The notes beneath the pieces are model-generated. The model saw only the letters and a list, made by a program, of their open reading frames with translations. It did not search any database and was not told where the DNA came from. Positions 53,730-63,211 of a DNA stretch of 64,000 nucleotides are shown in pieces. The stretch is from the NCBI RefSeq assembly GCF_002870965.1, contig NZ_PHSO01000003.1:1-64000 (forward strand), in the 5' to 3' direction. The position numbers and the translations under genes are program-made. Source of the DNA: Tsuneonella flava. GTDB taxonomy: Bacteria; Pseudomonadota; Alphaproteobacteria; Sphingomonadales; Sphingomonadaceae. The first letter of the stretch is position 1, and each line of letters opens with the position of its first letter.

Positions 53730-53927
53730 ATGACGGAAGAAGAGCTTCGCAAGCGCCTCGCGATGCTGCGAACCGAGCACCGCGATCTGGATGCGGCAAT
53801 CGATGCCCTGACAGCCGCCGGATCGACCGATCAGTTGCAGATTGCCCGGCTCAAGAAGCGCAAATTGCGTCTGAAAGACCAGATCTCGATGGTCGAAGAC
53901 GAATTGTTGCCCGACATCATCGCCTGA
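53730..53927 (+). CDS. YdcH family small protein (DUF465)
   Basis: 65 residues forming a helical hairpin: ELRKRLAMLRTEHRDLDAAI and LQIARLKKRKLRLKDQISMV. It shares the basic LKKRKLRLKD second-helix signature of the family with its neighbour. Such pairs are common in alphaproteobacteria, but no function is known. A strong hairpin follows. Confidence 0.88.
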   Translation: MTEEELRKRLAMLRTEHRDLDAAIDALTAAGSTDQLQIARLKKRKLRLKDQISMVEDELLPDIIA

Positions 53928-53934
53928 CCGCCGC

Positions 53935-53959
53935 TCGCTGTCCCGCTGCGGGACAGCGA
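53935..53959 (+). terminator. Perfect hairpin after the YdcH gene
   Basis: TCGCTGTCCCG and CGGGACAGCGA form an exact 11-bp stem with a CTG loop, 8 nt after the stop codon. No T-run follows. Confidence 0.65.
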
Positions 53960-54027
53960 ACAAAGTGATGCGGGAAAACTCAGTTACCAAGCTGGAATCG
54001 ACGATTCGCGCGATCTAGGCCGTTGAC

Positions 54028-54480
54028 ATGGGGAAACCACGCAGCATCAGCCAGCCGATTATCGAAGCGCTTTATTGCGAAGCGCTGATCCTTGCCGACG
54101 AAGTGAGGTCAGCGTTCGATCTGGCGCCCTCCGCCAACGAAAGCAATGATCTGGGCCGGATCGCATTATCTGCGGAAGGGCTGCGAACGACCACCCGCAT
54201 GATGCACCTGCTGGCGTGGTTGCTGAACCAGCGCGCCTATCATGCCGGTGAACTCAGCGAATTCCAGTTGCGCCGTAACGGTTACCTGCCACCCGACCGC
54301 CCATCGGACCCTGCCAATCTTGCCTATCTGGATTCGGAAACGTGCTCGCTGATCCGGGAAACCGAAGCGATGCATTTGCGCGTTTCGCGGCTCGACAACG
54401 CATGGCGCGACCGGTTCGCTATGCGCGATTCCACAGTCCGCGGATTTCACGAAAAACTGGGCCGGGAAATGGGCGCCTGA
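54028..54480 (+). CDS. RcdA family protein (DUF1465)
   Basis: 150 residues, all-helical. Features of DUF1465 are EALYCEALILADEVRSAFDL, LSAEGLRTTTRMMHLLAWLL and LYLR-type tail as LRVSRLDNAWRDRF. In Caulobacter the family member RcdA helps the ClpXP protease degrade CtrA during the cell cycle. The same role is likely but inferred. Stands alone. Confidence 0.85.
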   Translation: MGKPRSISQPIIEALYCEALILADEVRSAFDLAPSANESNDLGRIALSAEGLRTTTRMMHLLAWLLNQRAYHAGELSEFQLRRNGYLPPDRPSDPANLAYLDSETCSLIRETEAMHLRVSRLDNAWRDRFAMRDSTVRGFHEKLGREMGA

Positions 54481-54520
54481 TCGGGCTCTGCCTGAACAGG
54501 CAAGCAGAGGCCAACCCGGC

Positions 54521-55981
54521 TTAAACCGCCGCCAGCGCCTTTTCCCAACGCTGCAACCGCTCCACGCGCACCTGTTCCGACATATGCGGCTCGAACGTCC
54601 GCACTGTACCGCGCATGGCGTGGACTGCATCTTCCAGCGATCCGAACAAACCGCCCCCCACCGCTGCCAGAATCGCCGCGCCCAGCGCAGTTGTTTCGAC
54701 CATGTCGGGTCGCTCGACGGGCATCTCCAGCATGTCGGCCAGATCCTGCGCCATCCAGTCGTTCGCGCTCATCCCGCCATCGATCCGCAAGCCGGTCCAT
54801 CCGGCATTGTCAGCAGCGAATGCATCGGCCAGATCGTGTGTCTGATGCGCCATCGCCTCCAGCGCGGCACGGGCCATCTGTGCGCGCCCGCTGGCGAAGC
54901 TGAGTCCGGCGATCACCCCCCGCGCCTGCGCCAGCCAATGCGGCGCGCCCAGCCCGGAGAGAGCAGGCACGATCGTCACCCCGCCACTGTCGGCCACGGA
55001 TCGGGCCAGAGCCTCTGTTTCGCTGGCGCTGGAGATAATACCCAGCGAATCGCGCAGCCACTGGATCAGGCTGCCAGCCACGAACACTGATCCCTCCAAA
55101 GCATATGTCCGTTCGCCGCCGCGCTGCATCAACACAGTGCCGAGCAGGCGATGATCCGAATGCGGCACTTCGCCGCCCTTGTTCGTCAGCACGAATGCGC
55201 CGGTGCCATATGTCGCCTTGGTTTCCCCGAAGGCGAAGCAGCCCTGCCCCACGGTGGCGGCCTGCTGATCGCCTGCCAGCCCGGCAATCGGCGTTGCGGT
55301 GCCAAGCAGCGTGGTTTCCGCCAGAGCACCATGCGTATCGATCACTTCGGGCAACGCACCTAGCGGCACCCCAAACAGATCGCATAGCCCGCTGTCGAAA
55401 TGCGGTGCATCGAGCGGTAGCAACAGAGTACGACTGGCATTGCTGGCGTCGGTCATGTGCGCCCCGCCGGTTAGATGATAGAGCAGCCAGGACTCCACTG
55501 TTCCGAATGCCAGACGACCGGCCCGCGCCGCTGCCCGCACCTGCCCATCGTTATCGAGCAGCCAGCGCATCTTGGTGGCAGAGAAATACGGATCGAGCAG
55601 CAATCCCGTTGTCCGCTGCACCGCCGGTTCGTGCCCCGCTTCTTTTAAACCGGTGCAAAATTCGGCTGTGCGGCGATCCTGCCACACGATCGCGCGGGCC
55701 AGTGGTTCGCCGCTCTGGCGGTCCCACGCCACCACTGTCTCTCGCTGGTTGGTAATGCCGATTGCAGCAATATTGGCAGCGCCGACCTTTCGTGCGACTT
55801 CGTGCATGCAGGCCAGCGTCCGGTCGCGGATTTCGCTCGCATCGTGTTCGACCCAGCCCGGCCTTGGATAGTGCTGCGTCAGCGGTCGCTGCGCCACCGC
55901 GGCCACCGCGCCGCGCAAATCGAACGCGATCGCCCGGGTCGATGTCGTCCCCGAATCGAGCACCAGAACATAGTCGGTCAT
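54521..55981 (-). CDS. glpK: Glycerol kinase
   Basis: 486 residues, FGGY family. The start YVLVLDSGTTSTRAIAFDLR holds the phosphate-1 loop; RAIVWQDRRTAEFCTGL, AGLAGDQQAATVGQGCFAFG and TYGTGAFVLTNKG are typical of GlpK, with the C-terminal IDGGMSANDWMAQDLADML. It phosphorylates glycerol with ATP. Start ATG 55981 has GGAGAG nine nt upstream; the frame to 56137 crosses the divergent gene. glpF and glpD are not nearby. Confidence 0.95.
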   Translation of the reverse strand: MTDYVLVLDSGTTSTRAIAFDLRGAVAAVAQRPLTQHYPRPGWVEHDASEIRDRTLACMHEVARKVGAANIAAIGITNQRETVVAWDRQSGEPLARAIVWQDRRTAEFCTGLKEAGHEPAVQRTTGLLLDPYFSATKMRWLLDNDGQVRAAARAGRLAFGTVESWLLYHLTGGAHMTDASNASRTLLLPLDAPHFDSGLCDLFGVPLGALPEVIDTHGALAETTLLGTATPIAGLAGDQQAATVGQGCFAFGETKATYGTGAFVLTNKGGEVPHSDHRLLGTVLMQRGGERTYALEGSVFVAGSLIQWLRDSLGIISSASETEALARSVADSGGVTIVPALSGLGAPHWLAQARGVIAGLSFASGRAQMARAALEAMAHQTHDLADAFAADNAGWTGLRIDGGMSANDWMAQDLADMLEMPVERPDMVETTALGAAILAAVGGGLFGSLEDAVHAMRGTVRTFEPHMSEQVRVERLQRWEKALAAV

Positions 55982-56024
55982 AAGCGGCATCTCTCCTCGG
56001 CCTTGCAAAAAGGCTCGGGGTGAC

Positions 56025-56927
56025 ATGGCGCAGGCTTGCCCCCATATGCAAGCGATGGCTGGACCTCCTCCCAAACCGTGGCCCACCGGGCTGGTCGAAC
56101 ATCCCGAATCGCTAGTGCGGCGCGTACTCGCACCCAATCCGTCTCCTTATACCTACACCGGAACGCAGACGTATCTGGTGGGCGACGACAGCCGGATCGC
56201 GGTGATCGACCCCGGCCCGGACGAGCCGGACCATATCGCCGCCTTGCTTTCCGCGATTGGCGATGCCGAAGTCGCCGCGATCATGTGCACCCATACCCAC
56301 CGCGACCATTCGCCCGCTGCCCGCCCTTTGGCAGAGCGGACCGGCGCACCGATTGTCGGCTGTGCGCCGCTGGTACTCGACGACAGCGGACCGCGGGCCG
56401 ACGCATCGTTCGACAAGCTGTACGAACCCGATCGCGTGCTGGCCGATGGCGAGGCGATGACCGGCCCCGGCTGGACACTTACCGCCGTTGCGACGCCGGG
56501 GCACACATCGAACCACCTTTGCTTTGCGCTCGAACAATCGGGCGCGCTGTTCACCGGGGATCACGTCATGGCCTGGTCCACCAGCGTGGTCGTGCCGCCC
56601 GATGGCGACATGTCGGCCTATATGGCCAGCCTCGAAAAACTCTATGCCCGAGAAGATCGCGTCTATTACCCGGCGCACGGTCCCGCAGTGGAGCGGCCAC
56701 GGCAACTGGTGCGCGGGATGATCGGGCATCGCCGCCAGCGCGAAAACCAGATCGTGCGCCTGCTGAGCGAAAACGCGCAAAGTCCGCATGAACTGGTGGC
56801 GGCGATGTACAAGGGGCTTGATCCCAAACTGAATGGCGCAGCGCGAATGAGCGTAACCGCTCACCTGATCGATCTGGAACAGCGAGGCGTAGTTAGCCGT
56901 TCGGAGGATATATGGCAGACGAACTAA
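56025..56927 (+). CDS. Metallo-beta-lactamase fold hydrolase (LACTB2-like)
   Basis: 300 residues. The metal motif THTHRDHSPAA (HxHxDH, about 90-96), later ATPGHTSNH, FTGDHVMAW and the final YYPAHGPAV give the full MBL ligand set. The C-terminal 80 residues (RQRENQIVRLLSENAQSPHE) form a winged-helix-like domain as in LACTB2-type nucleases. RNA or thioester substrates are known in the family; here unknown. The 3' end overlaps the DUF4230 gene by 16 bp. Confidence 0.9.
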   Translation: MAQACPHMQAMAGPPPKPWPTGLVEHPESLVRRVLAPNPSPYTYTGTQTYLVGDDSRIAVIDPGPDEPDHIAALLSAIGDAEVAAIMCTHTHRDHSPAARPLAERTGAPIVGCAPLVLDDSGPRADASFDKLYEPDRVLADGEAMTGPGWTLTAVATPGHTSNHLCFALEQSGALFTGDHVMAWSTSVVVPPDGDMSAYMASLEKLYAREDRVYYPAHGPAVERPRQLVRGMIGHRRQRENQIVRLLSENAQSPHELVAAMYKGLDPKLNGAARMSVTAHLIDLEQRGVVSRSEDIWQTN

Positions 56928-57595
56928 CCCGCGAAGAGACCCGCCCTGACACCCCCGTACAGCGCCAGCAATCGCTGGCCCGAGTGCAGGCTATGCCCTG
57001 GCTGATCGTCATCGTGTTGCTGGCTGCGGTCGCATTCCTCACCTGGCGGGCCTATTTCTACAGCGAAGAAGGCGACCCCGTCGGCAGCGCGATGCTCGCC
57101 TTCGAAAAGCAGAATTCGCTCAATGTCTTCTCCAGCCGTTTCGAAGTGGTCGCGGAAAGCGAAGATGCGCGCGGCGTGCTGGGGATCGACCTGCTGAAAA
57201 GCAGGCAAGCGACTATCCTGCCTGCCACCGTCACCTACACGCTCGACCTGTCGCACGTGGGGCGCGACAGCTTTGCATGGGATGCATCGAACGAAACGCT
57301 CGACGTCGTATTGCCCGCGCTGAAGATTTCGCGACCCAATCTGGACGAAGCAGCAGCGCGGGAGTTCACCGACGGCAACTGGGTCACCGCCGGGGCACAG
57401 CGCGCACTGTCGAAAAACAATTCGTTGCAAGCCGAACGCAAGGCCGCTGCATTTGCCAAGAACCCGCAGGTTCTGGCTCTCGCCCGGCAAGCAGCGAAGG
57501 AAGCCGTGCGGCAGAATCTGGCCATCCCGATGCAGGTTGCCGGATATGGCGATGTGAAGGTGAAGGTCCGCTTCGAAGGCGAGAAACAATCCTGA
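56912..57595 (+). CDS. DUF4230 membrane-anchored protein
   Basis: 227 residues. One N-terminal helix (PWLIVIVLLAAVAFLTWRAY, about 28-47) anchors a periplasmic domain with FEVVAESEDARGVLGIDLLK, ATVTYTLDLSHVGRDSFAWD and a C-terminal VKVKVRFEGEKQS, matching DUF4230. Function unknown. GGAGG precedes the ATG, within the end of the MBL gene, implying coupling. Confidence 0.85.
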   Translation: MADELTREETRPDTPVQRQQSLARVQAMPWLIVIVLLAAVAFLTWRAYFYSEEGDPVGSAMLAFEKQNSLNVFSSRFEVVAESEDARGVLGIDLLKSRQATILPATVTYTLDLSHVGRDSFAWDASNETLDVVLPALKISRPNLDEAAAREFTDGNWVTAGAQRALSKNNSLQAERKAAAFAKNPQVLALARQAAKEAVRQNLAIPMQVAGYGDVKVKVRFEGEKQS

Positions 57596-57691
57596 AGCTA
57601 TAAGACACAGAGAACGCCCGCGCGGAAGCCCCCTCGCCTCTGCGCCCATTCGAGCTATAAGCGCCGCAAACGCATCGCAACGGGACACGAT

Positions 57692-58678
57692 ATGACTGCC
57701 GAAACCAAGCTGCCCACGGGCGAAGATCTGCTCGCTGAAATCGATCGTCTGCGTAAAGAGCGCAACGCGGTGATCCTCGCCCACTATTATCAGTCGCCGC
57801 AGATCCAGGATCTGGCCGATTTCGTCGGCGACAGTCTGGAACTGAGCAAGAAGGCGGCGGAAACCGATGCCGATGTGATCGCGTTCTGCGGGGTCAAGTT
57901 CATGGCCGATACCGCCAAGATCCTCAGCCCGGAAAAGATCGTGGTCCTGCCCGATATGGACGCAGGCTGTTCGCTGGAAGACAGTTGCCCGCCGGAAAAG
58001 TTCAAGGCTTTCCGCGAAGCGCACCCCGATCACATCGCGCTGACTTACATCAACTGTTCGACCGAAGTGAAAGCGCTGAGCGATGTGATCGTCACCAGTT
58101 CCAGCGCAGAAACGATCATCAGCCAGATTCCTGAAGATCAGAAGATTATCTTCGGCCCGGATCGCCATCTGGGCGGATACATGAGCCGCAAGTTCAACCG
58201 CGAAATGCTGCTGTGGCCGGGCGTATGCATCGTCCACGAGGCATTCAGCGAAACCGAACTGCTCAAGCTGAAGGCGCAGCATCCCGGTGCACCGGTTGCT
58301 GCACACCCCGAATGCCCGCCAACCATCGTCGATCATGCCGACTATGTCGGATCGACCAGCGGAATCCTGCAATTCGCTCAGACCTTCGAAGGCGACACGC
58401 TGATCGTGGCGACCGAACCGCATATCATTCACCAGATGGAAAAAGCGCTGCCGGAAAAGACATTCATCGGTGCGCCAGGTGCGGACGGCAACTGCAGCTG
58501 CAATATCTGCCCCTACATGGCGCTGAATACGCTGGAGAAGCTCTATACCGCGCTGCGCGATCTCGAACCCCGGATCGAAATCGAGGAAGGGCTGCGCCTG
58601 GCGGCCAAGCGTAGCCTCGACCGGATGCTGGAAATGGCCAGCGGCACCATTGGCAAGGGCGACCTCGGCAAAGTGTAA
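57692..58678 (+). CDS. nadA: Quinolinate synthase NadA
   Basis: 328 residues. The signature AVILAHYYQSPQIQDLADFV near the N-terminus, the Cys ligands of the 4Fe-4S cluster in INCSTEVKAL (about 121), HPECPPTIVDHADYVGSTSG (about 207) and CNICPYM (about 273), and MEKALPEKTFIGAPG confirm the family. It condenses iminoaspartate with DHAP to quinolinate in NAD synthesis. nadB and nadC are not in the window. Confidence 0.96.
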   Translation: MTAETKLPTGEDLLAEIDRLRKERNAVILAHYYQSPQIQDLADFVGDSLELSKKAAETDADVIAFCGVKFMADTAKILSPEKIVVLPDMDAGCSLEDSCPPEKFKAFREAHPDHIALTYINCSTEVKALSDVIVTSSSAETIISQIPEDQKIIFGPDRHLGGYMSRKFNREMLLWPGVCIVHEAFSETELLKLKAQHPGAPVAAHPECPPTIVDHADYVGSTSGILQFAQTFEGDTLIVATEPHIIHQMEKALPEKTFIGAPGADGNCSCNICPYMALNTLEKLYTALRDLEPRIEIEEGLRLAAKRSLDRMLEMASGTIGKGDLGKV

Positions 58679-58769
58679 GCGGCGGATGGGCTGCGGGGGC
58701 TGGCCAATGCCGCCCCCACGCCTTAGGAAGTTTCGCCTGATACCAATGCATTGACGAAGGGCCGCATTT

Positions 58770-60896
58770 ATGAAGCCGACTTCCCGCCGTATCCTTGCCC
58801 TTGCCGGAGTGGCCGCCGTCGCTCCCCTGCTGATCGCCGCCACTGCCCAGAGCGGCGATCCTTACGTCTGGCTGGAGGATATTCACGGCGAGAAGGCACT
58901 GGCCGCAGTCGATAAATGGAACGCGGAAACGATGGCCGCGCTCACCGCCGCGCCGACTTATGAAAAGGACCGCGTCGAAGCTAAGGCGATCATGGACGAC
59001 GATGCCCAGATCGCTGAACCGGGTCAGGTGATGGGGGATGTCGTCACTAACCTGTGGCAGGATGCCCGGCATACCCACGGCCTGTGGCGCGAAGCCAGTC
59101 TGGCGTCGTTCAAGGCAGGCAAGCCCGAATGGAAAACCCTGATCGATCTCGACGCGCTGTCGAAAGCGGAAAACCAGAAATGGGTGTGGCACGGGGCCGA
59201 TTGCCTTGCGCCGGAATACAAACGCTGCCTGATCTCGCTCAGCCCCGGCGGATCGGATGCCGATGTCGTGCGCGAATGGGATCGCACCACCGGCAAGTTC
59301 GTCGACGGCGGGTTCGAATTGCCGCAAGCCAAGAGCGGCGTGACCTGGCAGGATAGCGATACCCTGCTGGTCGGCACCGACTGGGGCGCGGGATCGATGA
59401 CCGATTCGGGCTATCCCCGTGTGCTCAAGCGGTGGAAACGCGGCACTCCGCTGTCCAGCGCCACCACGGTGATGGAAGGCGCGCCGTCGGATATCTCGGT
59501 CGGCAGCTTTGCGATCATGGATGGCGATAAACGCTATGTCTTCGTCACCCGCGCGACCAGCTTTTACACAGGTCGTGCATGGGTGGAAGGTGCTGGCGGC
59601 GCGCTGATGCCCGTACCAATGCCCGACACTGCCGATCTGCACGGCATCATCGGCGGAAAGCTGCTGGCATATCTCAACAAACCGATGGGCGAGTTCAAGG
59701 CTGGATCGGTCATTTCATGGCCCATCGCCCCGATTGCGGAAGGTAAGGCCCCGGCTCCTTCGCTGGTATTTGCGCCGACCGACAAGCAAGCGGTGCAGTC
59801 GGTTTCAACCACCGATCACGCGGTATGGATCAACCTGCTCGACAATGTTTCTGGCAAGTTGCTGGCGCTCAAACCCGATAGCGATGGCGGGTGGACGCAG
59901 ACCGTTGCCAGCCTGCCGGACAAAGCGACGATCGCGCTGGATGCAGGTGACGACAAGAGCGACACAGTGTTCGCTACAGTGCAAAGCTTCACTGTGCCGC
60001 CGACGCTTTATGCCGTTGGCGCCGATGGCAAAGCCAATGCAGTGCAGTCGCTGCCGGCCAAGTTCGATGCCAGCAAGATCGATGTCGAACAGTATTTCGC
60101 GACTTCGAAAGACGGCACGAAAGTCCCTTACTTCCTCGCTCGCAAGAAAGGCGCGACAAAGCCTGCGGCAGCGTTCATCCATGCCTATGGCGGTTTCCGC
60201 GCGGCACAGTTGCCGACATACCTGACCACGCAACCCTATCGCGCCGGGCCGGTGGCGATGTGGTGGGTGGACGAAGGGCAGGTCTATGTCCTCGCTAACA
60301 TCCGTGGTGGCGGCGAATATGGTCCTGGCTGGCACGACTCAGCGCTGCGTCAGAACCGGCAGCGCGCATATGACGATCTCTATGCCGTGGCAGAGGATCT
60401 CGTCGCGCGCGGGCTGACGACAAAAGGCAAGATCGCGGTGTCGGGCCGGTCCAACGGCGGGCTGATGGCGGGCGTCGCCGTGACGCAGCGGCCCGATCTG
60501 TTCGGCGCAGCGATCATCGGTTCGCCGCTGCTCGACATGAAGCGGTATTCGCACTTGCTCGCAGGAGCATCGTGGATGGCGGAATACGGCAACCCCGATG
60601 TGCCGGGCGACTGGGCCTTTATCCGCAAATATTCGCCGTATCAGGCCGTGAAGAAAGGCACCAAATATCCGCCGGTGTTCTTCTATTCCTCCACCGAAGA
60701 TGACCGGGTCCATCCCGGCCATGCGCGCAAGATGGCGGCTAAGCTGATCGATTACGGCAATCCGGTCTATTTCCACGAATATCGCCTGGGCGGGCATTCG
60801 GTGGGCGGCGATCACGGGGAAGACGCGGTGCGCGCCGCACTGATCCACGCTTATCTCGACCGGGTATTGATAAAGGGCGACAAGTCGGCACCGTAA
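58770..60896 (+). CDS. Prolyl oligopeptidase family serine peptidase (S9A)
   Basis: 708 residues with a signal peptide (LALAGVAAVAPLLIAATAQS). YVWLEDIHGEKALAAVDKWN opens the beta-propeller domain as in S9A enzymes; the catalytic domain has VSGRSNGGLMAGVAVTQRPD (Ser about 560), STEDDRVHPGHARKMAAKL (Asp about 644) and LGGHSVGGDHGEDAV (His about 675). It should be a periplasmic peptidase cutting short peptides after Pro or similar residues. Confidence 0.94.
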   Translation: MKPTSRRILALAGVAAVAPLLIAATAQSGDPYVWLEDIHGEKALAAVDKWNAETMAALTAAPTYEKDRVEAKAIMDDDAQIAEPGQVMGDVVTNLWQDARHTHGLWREASLASFKAGKPEWKTLIDLDALSKAENQKWVWHGADCLAPEYKRCLISLSPGGSDADVVREWDRTTGKFVDGGFELPQAKSGVTWQDSDTLLVGTDWGAGSMTDSGYPRVLKRWKRGTPLSSATTVMEGAPSDISVGSFAIMDGDKRYVFVTRATSFYTGRAWVEGAGGALMPVPMPDTADLHGIIGGKLLAYLNKPMGEFKAGSVISWPIAPIAEGKAPAPSLVFAPTDKQAVQSVSTTDHAVWINLLDNVSGKLLALKPDSDGGWTQTVASLPDKATIALDAGDDKSDTVFATVQSFTVPPTLYAVGADGKANAVQSLPAKFDASKIDVEQYFATSKDGTKVPYFLARKKGATKPAAAFIHAYGGFRAAQLPTYLTTQPYRAGPVAMWWVDEGQVYVLANIRGGGEYGPGWHDSALRQNRQRAYDDLYAVAEDLVARGLTTKGKIAVSGRSNGGLMAGVAVTQRPDLFGAAIIGSPLLDMKRYSHLLAGASWMAEYGNPDVPGDWAFIRKYSPYQAVKKGTKYPPVFFYSSTEDDRVHPGHARKMAAKLIDYGNPVYFHEYRLGGHSVGGDHGEDAVRAALIHAYLDRVLIKGDKSAP

Positions 60897-60920
60897 GGCG
60901 TCCGATGCGTTGAACGGGGG

Positions 60921-62237
60921 ATGACAGCACAAATCCGCTGGCTCTGGAGTCGGCTCAACGCGAACTACTGGTTTTACCCGGCACTGTTTTCGGTGTTTTC
61001 CGCGGTGCTGGCGTTCACGCTGATCTGGCTGGATCGGAACGGTTTCGCGGATTGGCTCAATACCATGTCGATCATTGTCCCGGCGCGGCCCGACGGGGCG
61101 ACCAATATGCTCAGCGTCATCGCCGGATCGATGATCGGCACGGCCGCGACGGTATTTTCGATCACAATCGCCGCGGTTGCTTACGCCAGCGGCAACTATG
61201 GTCCGCGCCTGCTGACCAATTTCATGGAAGACAAGGGCAATCAGCTTTCGCTGGCGACCTTTATTGCCACCTTCGTCTATTCGATCATCGTTCTGCGTTC
61301 GGTCCGGGCGGAAGACGAAGTTGCAGCGAACGCGGCCGATGCGGCATCGACCGCTCTGCCGGGATTCGTCCCGCAGCTATCGCTTCTGGTCGCATTTGCG
61401 CTGATGGCGATTTCGGTCGCAGTGCTGGTATTCTTCCTCAACCACATTCCCAGCTCGATCCGCATCAATACCGTGCTCGAAGGGATCGGCGAACGTCTGC
61501 TCAAGCAGGTGCGCGCCGAATTCCCCCAGCGAAGCTGCGAGGCGGAGCCGGATGAGCAGCCCGGTGGTCAACCGCTGCGAGCCGAAGGCACCGGCTATGT
61601 CCAGATGATCGATTTCGATGAACTGGGCGAAATCGCGGAGGAATACGGATGCGCGATCTCTCTCAAAGTGCGGACGGGGGATTTCGTGCATCCCGGTGTC
61701 ACGCTGGCGGAGCTCGATGGCGGTGAACCCGATGAGGATCTGACCGATAAATTGCACTCCGCACTGATTCTGGGTGCGACCCGCACGCCCAAGCAAGACC
61801 CCGACTTCCTGATCGACGAACTGGTCGAAATCGCCCTGCGCGCGCTCAGCCCCGGTATCAACGATCCCTTCACTGCGATCACGGCTCTGCACTGGCTGGG
61901 CGCCGCCACCGCTGAGCTGGGGAATCGCGATTTGCGTAAGAACGCGCGGCAGGAAGCGAACGAAAAGTGGGTCTATCCCCTGCCCGATGGCTTCGCCCAT
62001 TTCGTGCGGCGCGGGTTCGGCGCGGTTCGCAGCGCGGTTGCCACCAGCCCGCGTGCATCGCTGGTGATGTTCGACGTGCTGGCCAACGCAGCCAGCACGA
62101 TCGACGAAACCAAACGCATCGATCTGTTACGCGGGGAAGCGGCCTTGCTGCTGGAACAGGCCCGCACCGCCTTGCAAGGGCCCGATTTGCAGGACGTGGA
62201 AGATCACCACAAGGCGTTCCGGGCGCGGTTCGGCTAG
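60921..62237 (+). CDS. DUF2254 membrane protein
   Basis: 438 residues. Four membrane helices in the first half (FYPALFSVFSAVLAFTLIWL, MLSVIAGSMIGTAATVFSIT, LSLATFIATFVYSIIVLRSV, LSLLVAFALMAISVAVLVF) precede a soluble domain with LSPGINDPFTAITALHWLGA, the conserved patch of DUF2254. Function unknown. It ends 6 bp from the convergent EamA gene. Confidence 0.88.
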   Translation: MTAQIRWLWSRLNANYWFYPALFSVFSAVLAFTLIWLDRNGFADWLNTMSIIVPARPDGATNMLSVIAGSMIGTAATVFSITIAAVAYASGNYGPRLLTNFMEDKGNQLSLATFIATFVYSIIVLRSVRAEDEVAANAADAASTALPGFVPQLSLLVAFALMAISVAVLVFFLNHIPSSIRINTVLEGIGERLLKQVRAEFPQRSCEAEPDEQPGGQPLRAEGTGYVQMIDFDELGEIAEEYGCAISLKVRTGDFVHPGVTLAELDGGEPDEDLTDKLHSALILGATRTPKQDPDFLIDELVEIALRALSPGINDPFTAITALHWLGAATAELGNRDLRKNARQEANEKWVYPLPDGFAHFVRRGFGAVRSAVATSPRASLVMFDVLANAASTIDETKRIDLLRGEAALLLEQARTALQGPDLQDVEDHHKAFRARFG

Positions 62238-62243
62238 ACGGTC

Positions 62244-63158
62244 TTACACCCGCACACGCGGCGCAGCCGGGGCCTGTGTGCGGGCCAGCACCAGCGCGGC
62301 AGCCACCAGCACCATCCCGGCGATATCGGGCGCGCCCAGCGTTTCGCCAAATGCAAGCCAGCCTACTGCCGCAGCAATCGCGGGCTGCGTCAGCAGAGCC
62401 ATCCCGATAATCAGCGGCGAAAAATTCCTGAGCGAATAGACCAGCAGCCCCTGCCCCACGATCTGGCTGGATATGGCCAGCGTCACCACCGGGGTCCACC
62501 CTGCGGGGCCGGGCAAGACCGGTTCGCCCAGCGCCAGCGCCACGATCAGCAACAGCGGCGTGGCGGCGAGGCTGACGAGCAGGAGCACACTCCACTGTCC
62601 CATTGTCGCCCGCGCGCGCTGCGCCGGGATCAGGTAGAAGGCATAGCACAGCCCCGCGAACAGACAGAACAGATCGCCCGTCAGCGTCTTGGCCGAAATT
62701 TCCAGACTGCGCCCCATCAGGATCGCAGCCCCGCCGATGGCCGCTGCCAGCGCCAGCCCTTCGCGGGTATTGGGCAGGCGGCGCAAGGCGACAATGCCCC
62801 ACACCATCAGGATGATGCTGCCCGCGTTGCCGAACAGCGTGGCATTGCCCAGCCGGGTGCGTTCGATCCCGGTGTGCCAGCTCGCCAGATCGAGCGCGAA
62901 GAACGTGCCCGCAGCGAGGACGAGAGCCACCATCCGGCGGTTCACCTTCCCTGGCAGGCGTGTGCGCCAGGCCAGCACAGCGAGCACCGGCAAAGGCAGC
63001 AGCATACGCCAGAACCCGGCGGCAACCGGGCCGGTATCGCTCAGCCGCACCAGCCAGGGGCCGAGCGCCAGCACGATATTGCCAGCGATCAACGCAACGA
63101 AGTGTCGCACGTCGGGCTGAAAGGCATTCTTGTCTGTCGTGCTGCTTGTCGAGTTCAT
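62244..63158 (-). CDS. EamA/DMT family transporter
   Basis: 304 residues with ten membrane helices in two EamA repeats (e.g. FWRMLLPLPVLAVLAWRTRL, RLGNATLFGNAGSIILMVWG; LLTQPAIAAAVGWLAFGETL near the end, the classic second-repeat motif). AGGGG precedes the ATG at 63158. It exports or imports small metabolites; the substrate is not shown. Confidence 0.9.
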   Translation of the reverse strand: MNSTSSTTDKNAFQPDVRHFVALIAGNIVLALGPWLVRLSDTGPVAAGFWRMLLPLPVLAVLAWRTRLPGKVNRRMVALVLAAGTFFALDLASWHTGIERTRLGNATLFGNAGSIILMVWGIVALRRLPNTREGLALAAAIGGAAILMGRSLEISAKTLTGDLFCLFAGLCYAFYLIPAQRARATMGQWSVLLLVSLAATPLLLIVALALGEPVLPGPAGWTPVVTLAISSQIVGQGLLVYSLRNFSPLIIGMALLTQPAIAAAVGWLAFGETLGAPDIAGMVLVAAALVLARTQAPAAPRVRV

Positions 63159-63211
63159 GAGTCGCCCCTAGCTCCGTTGCAGAACGAAACCAGCAAAAAG
63201 GATGGCCATCG

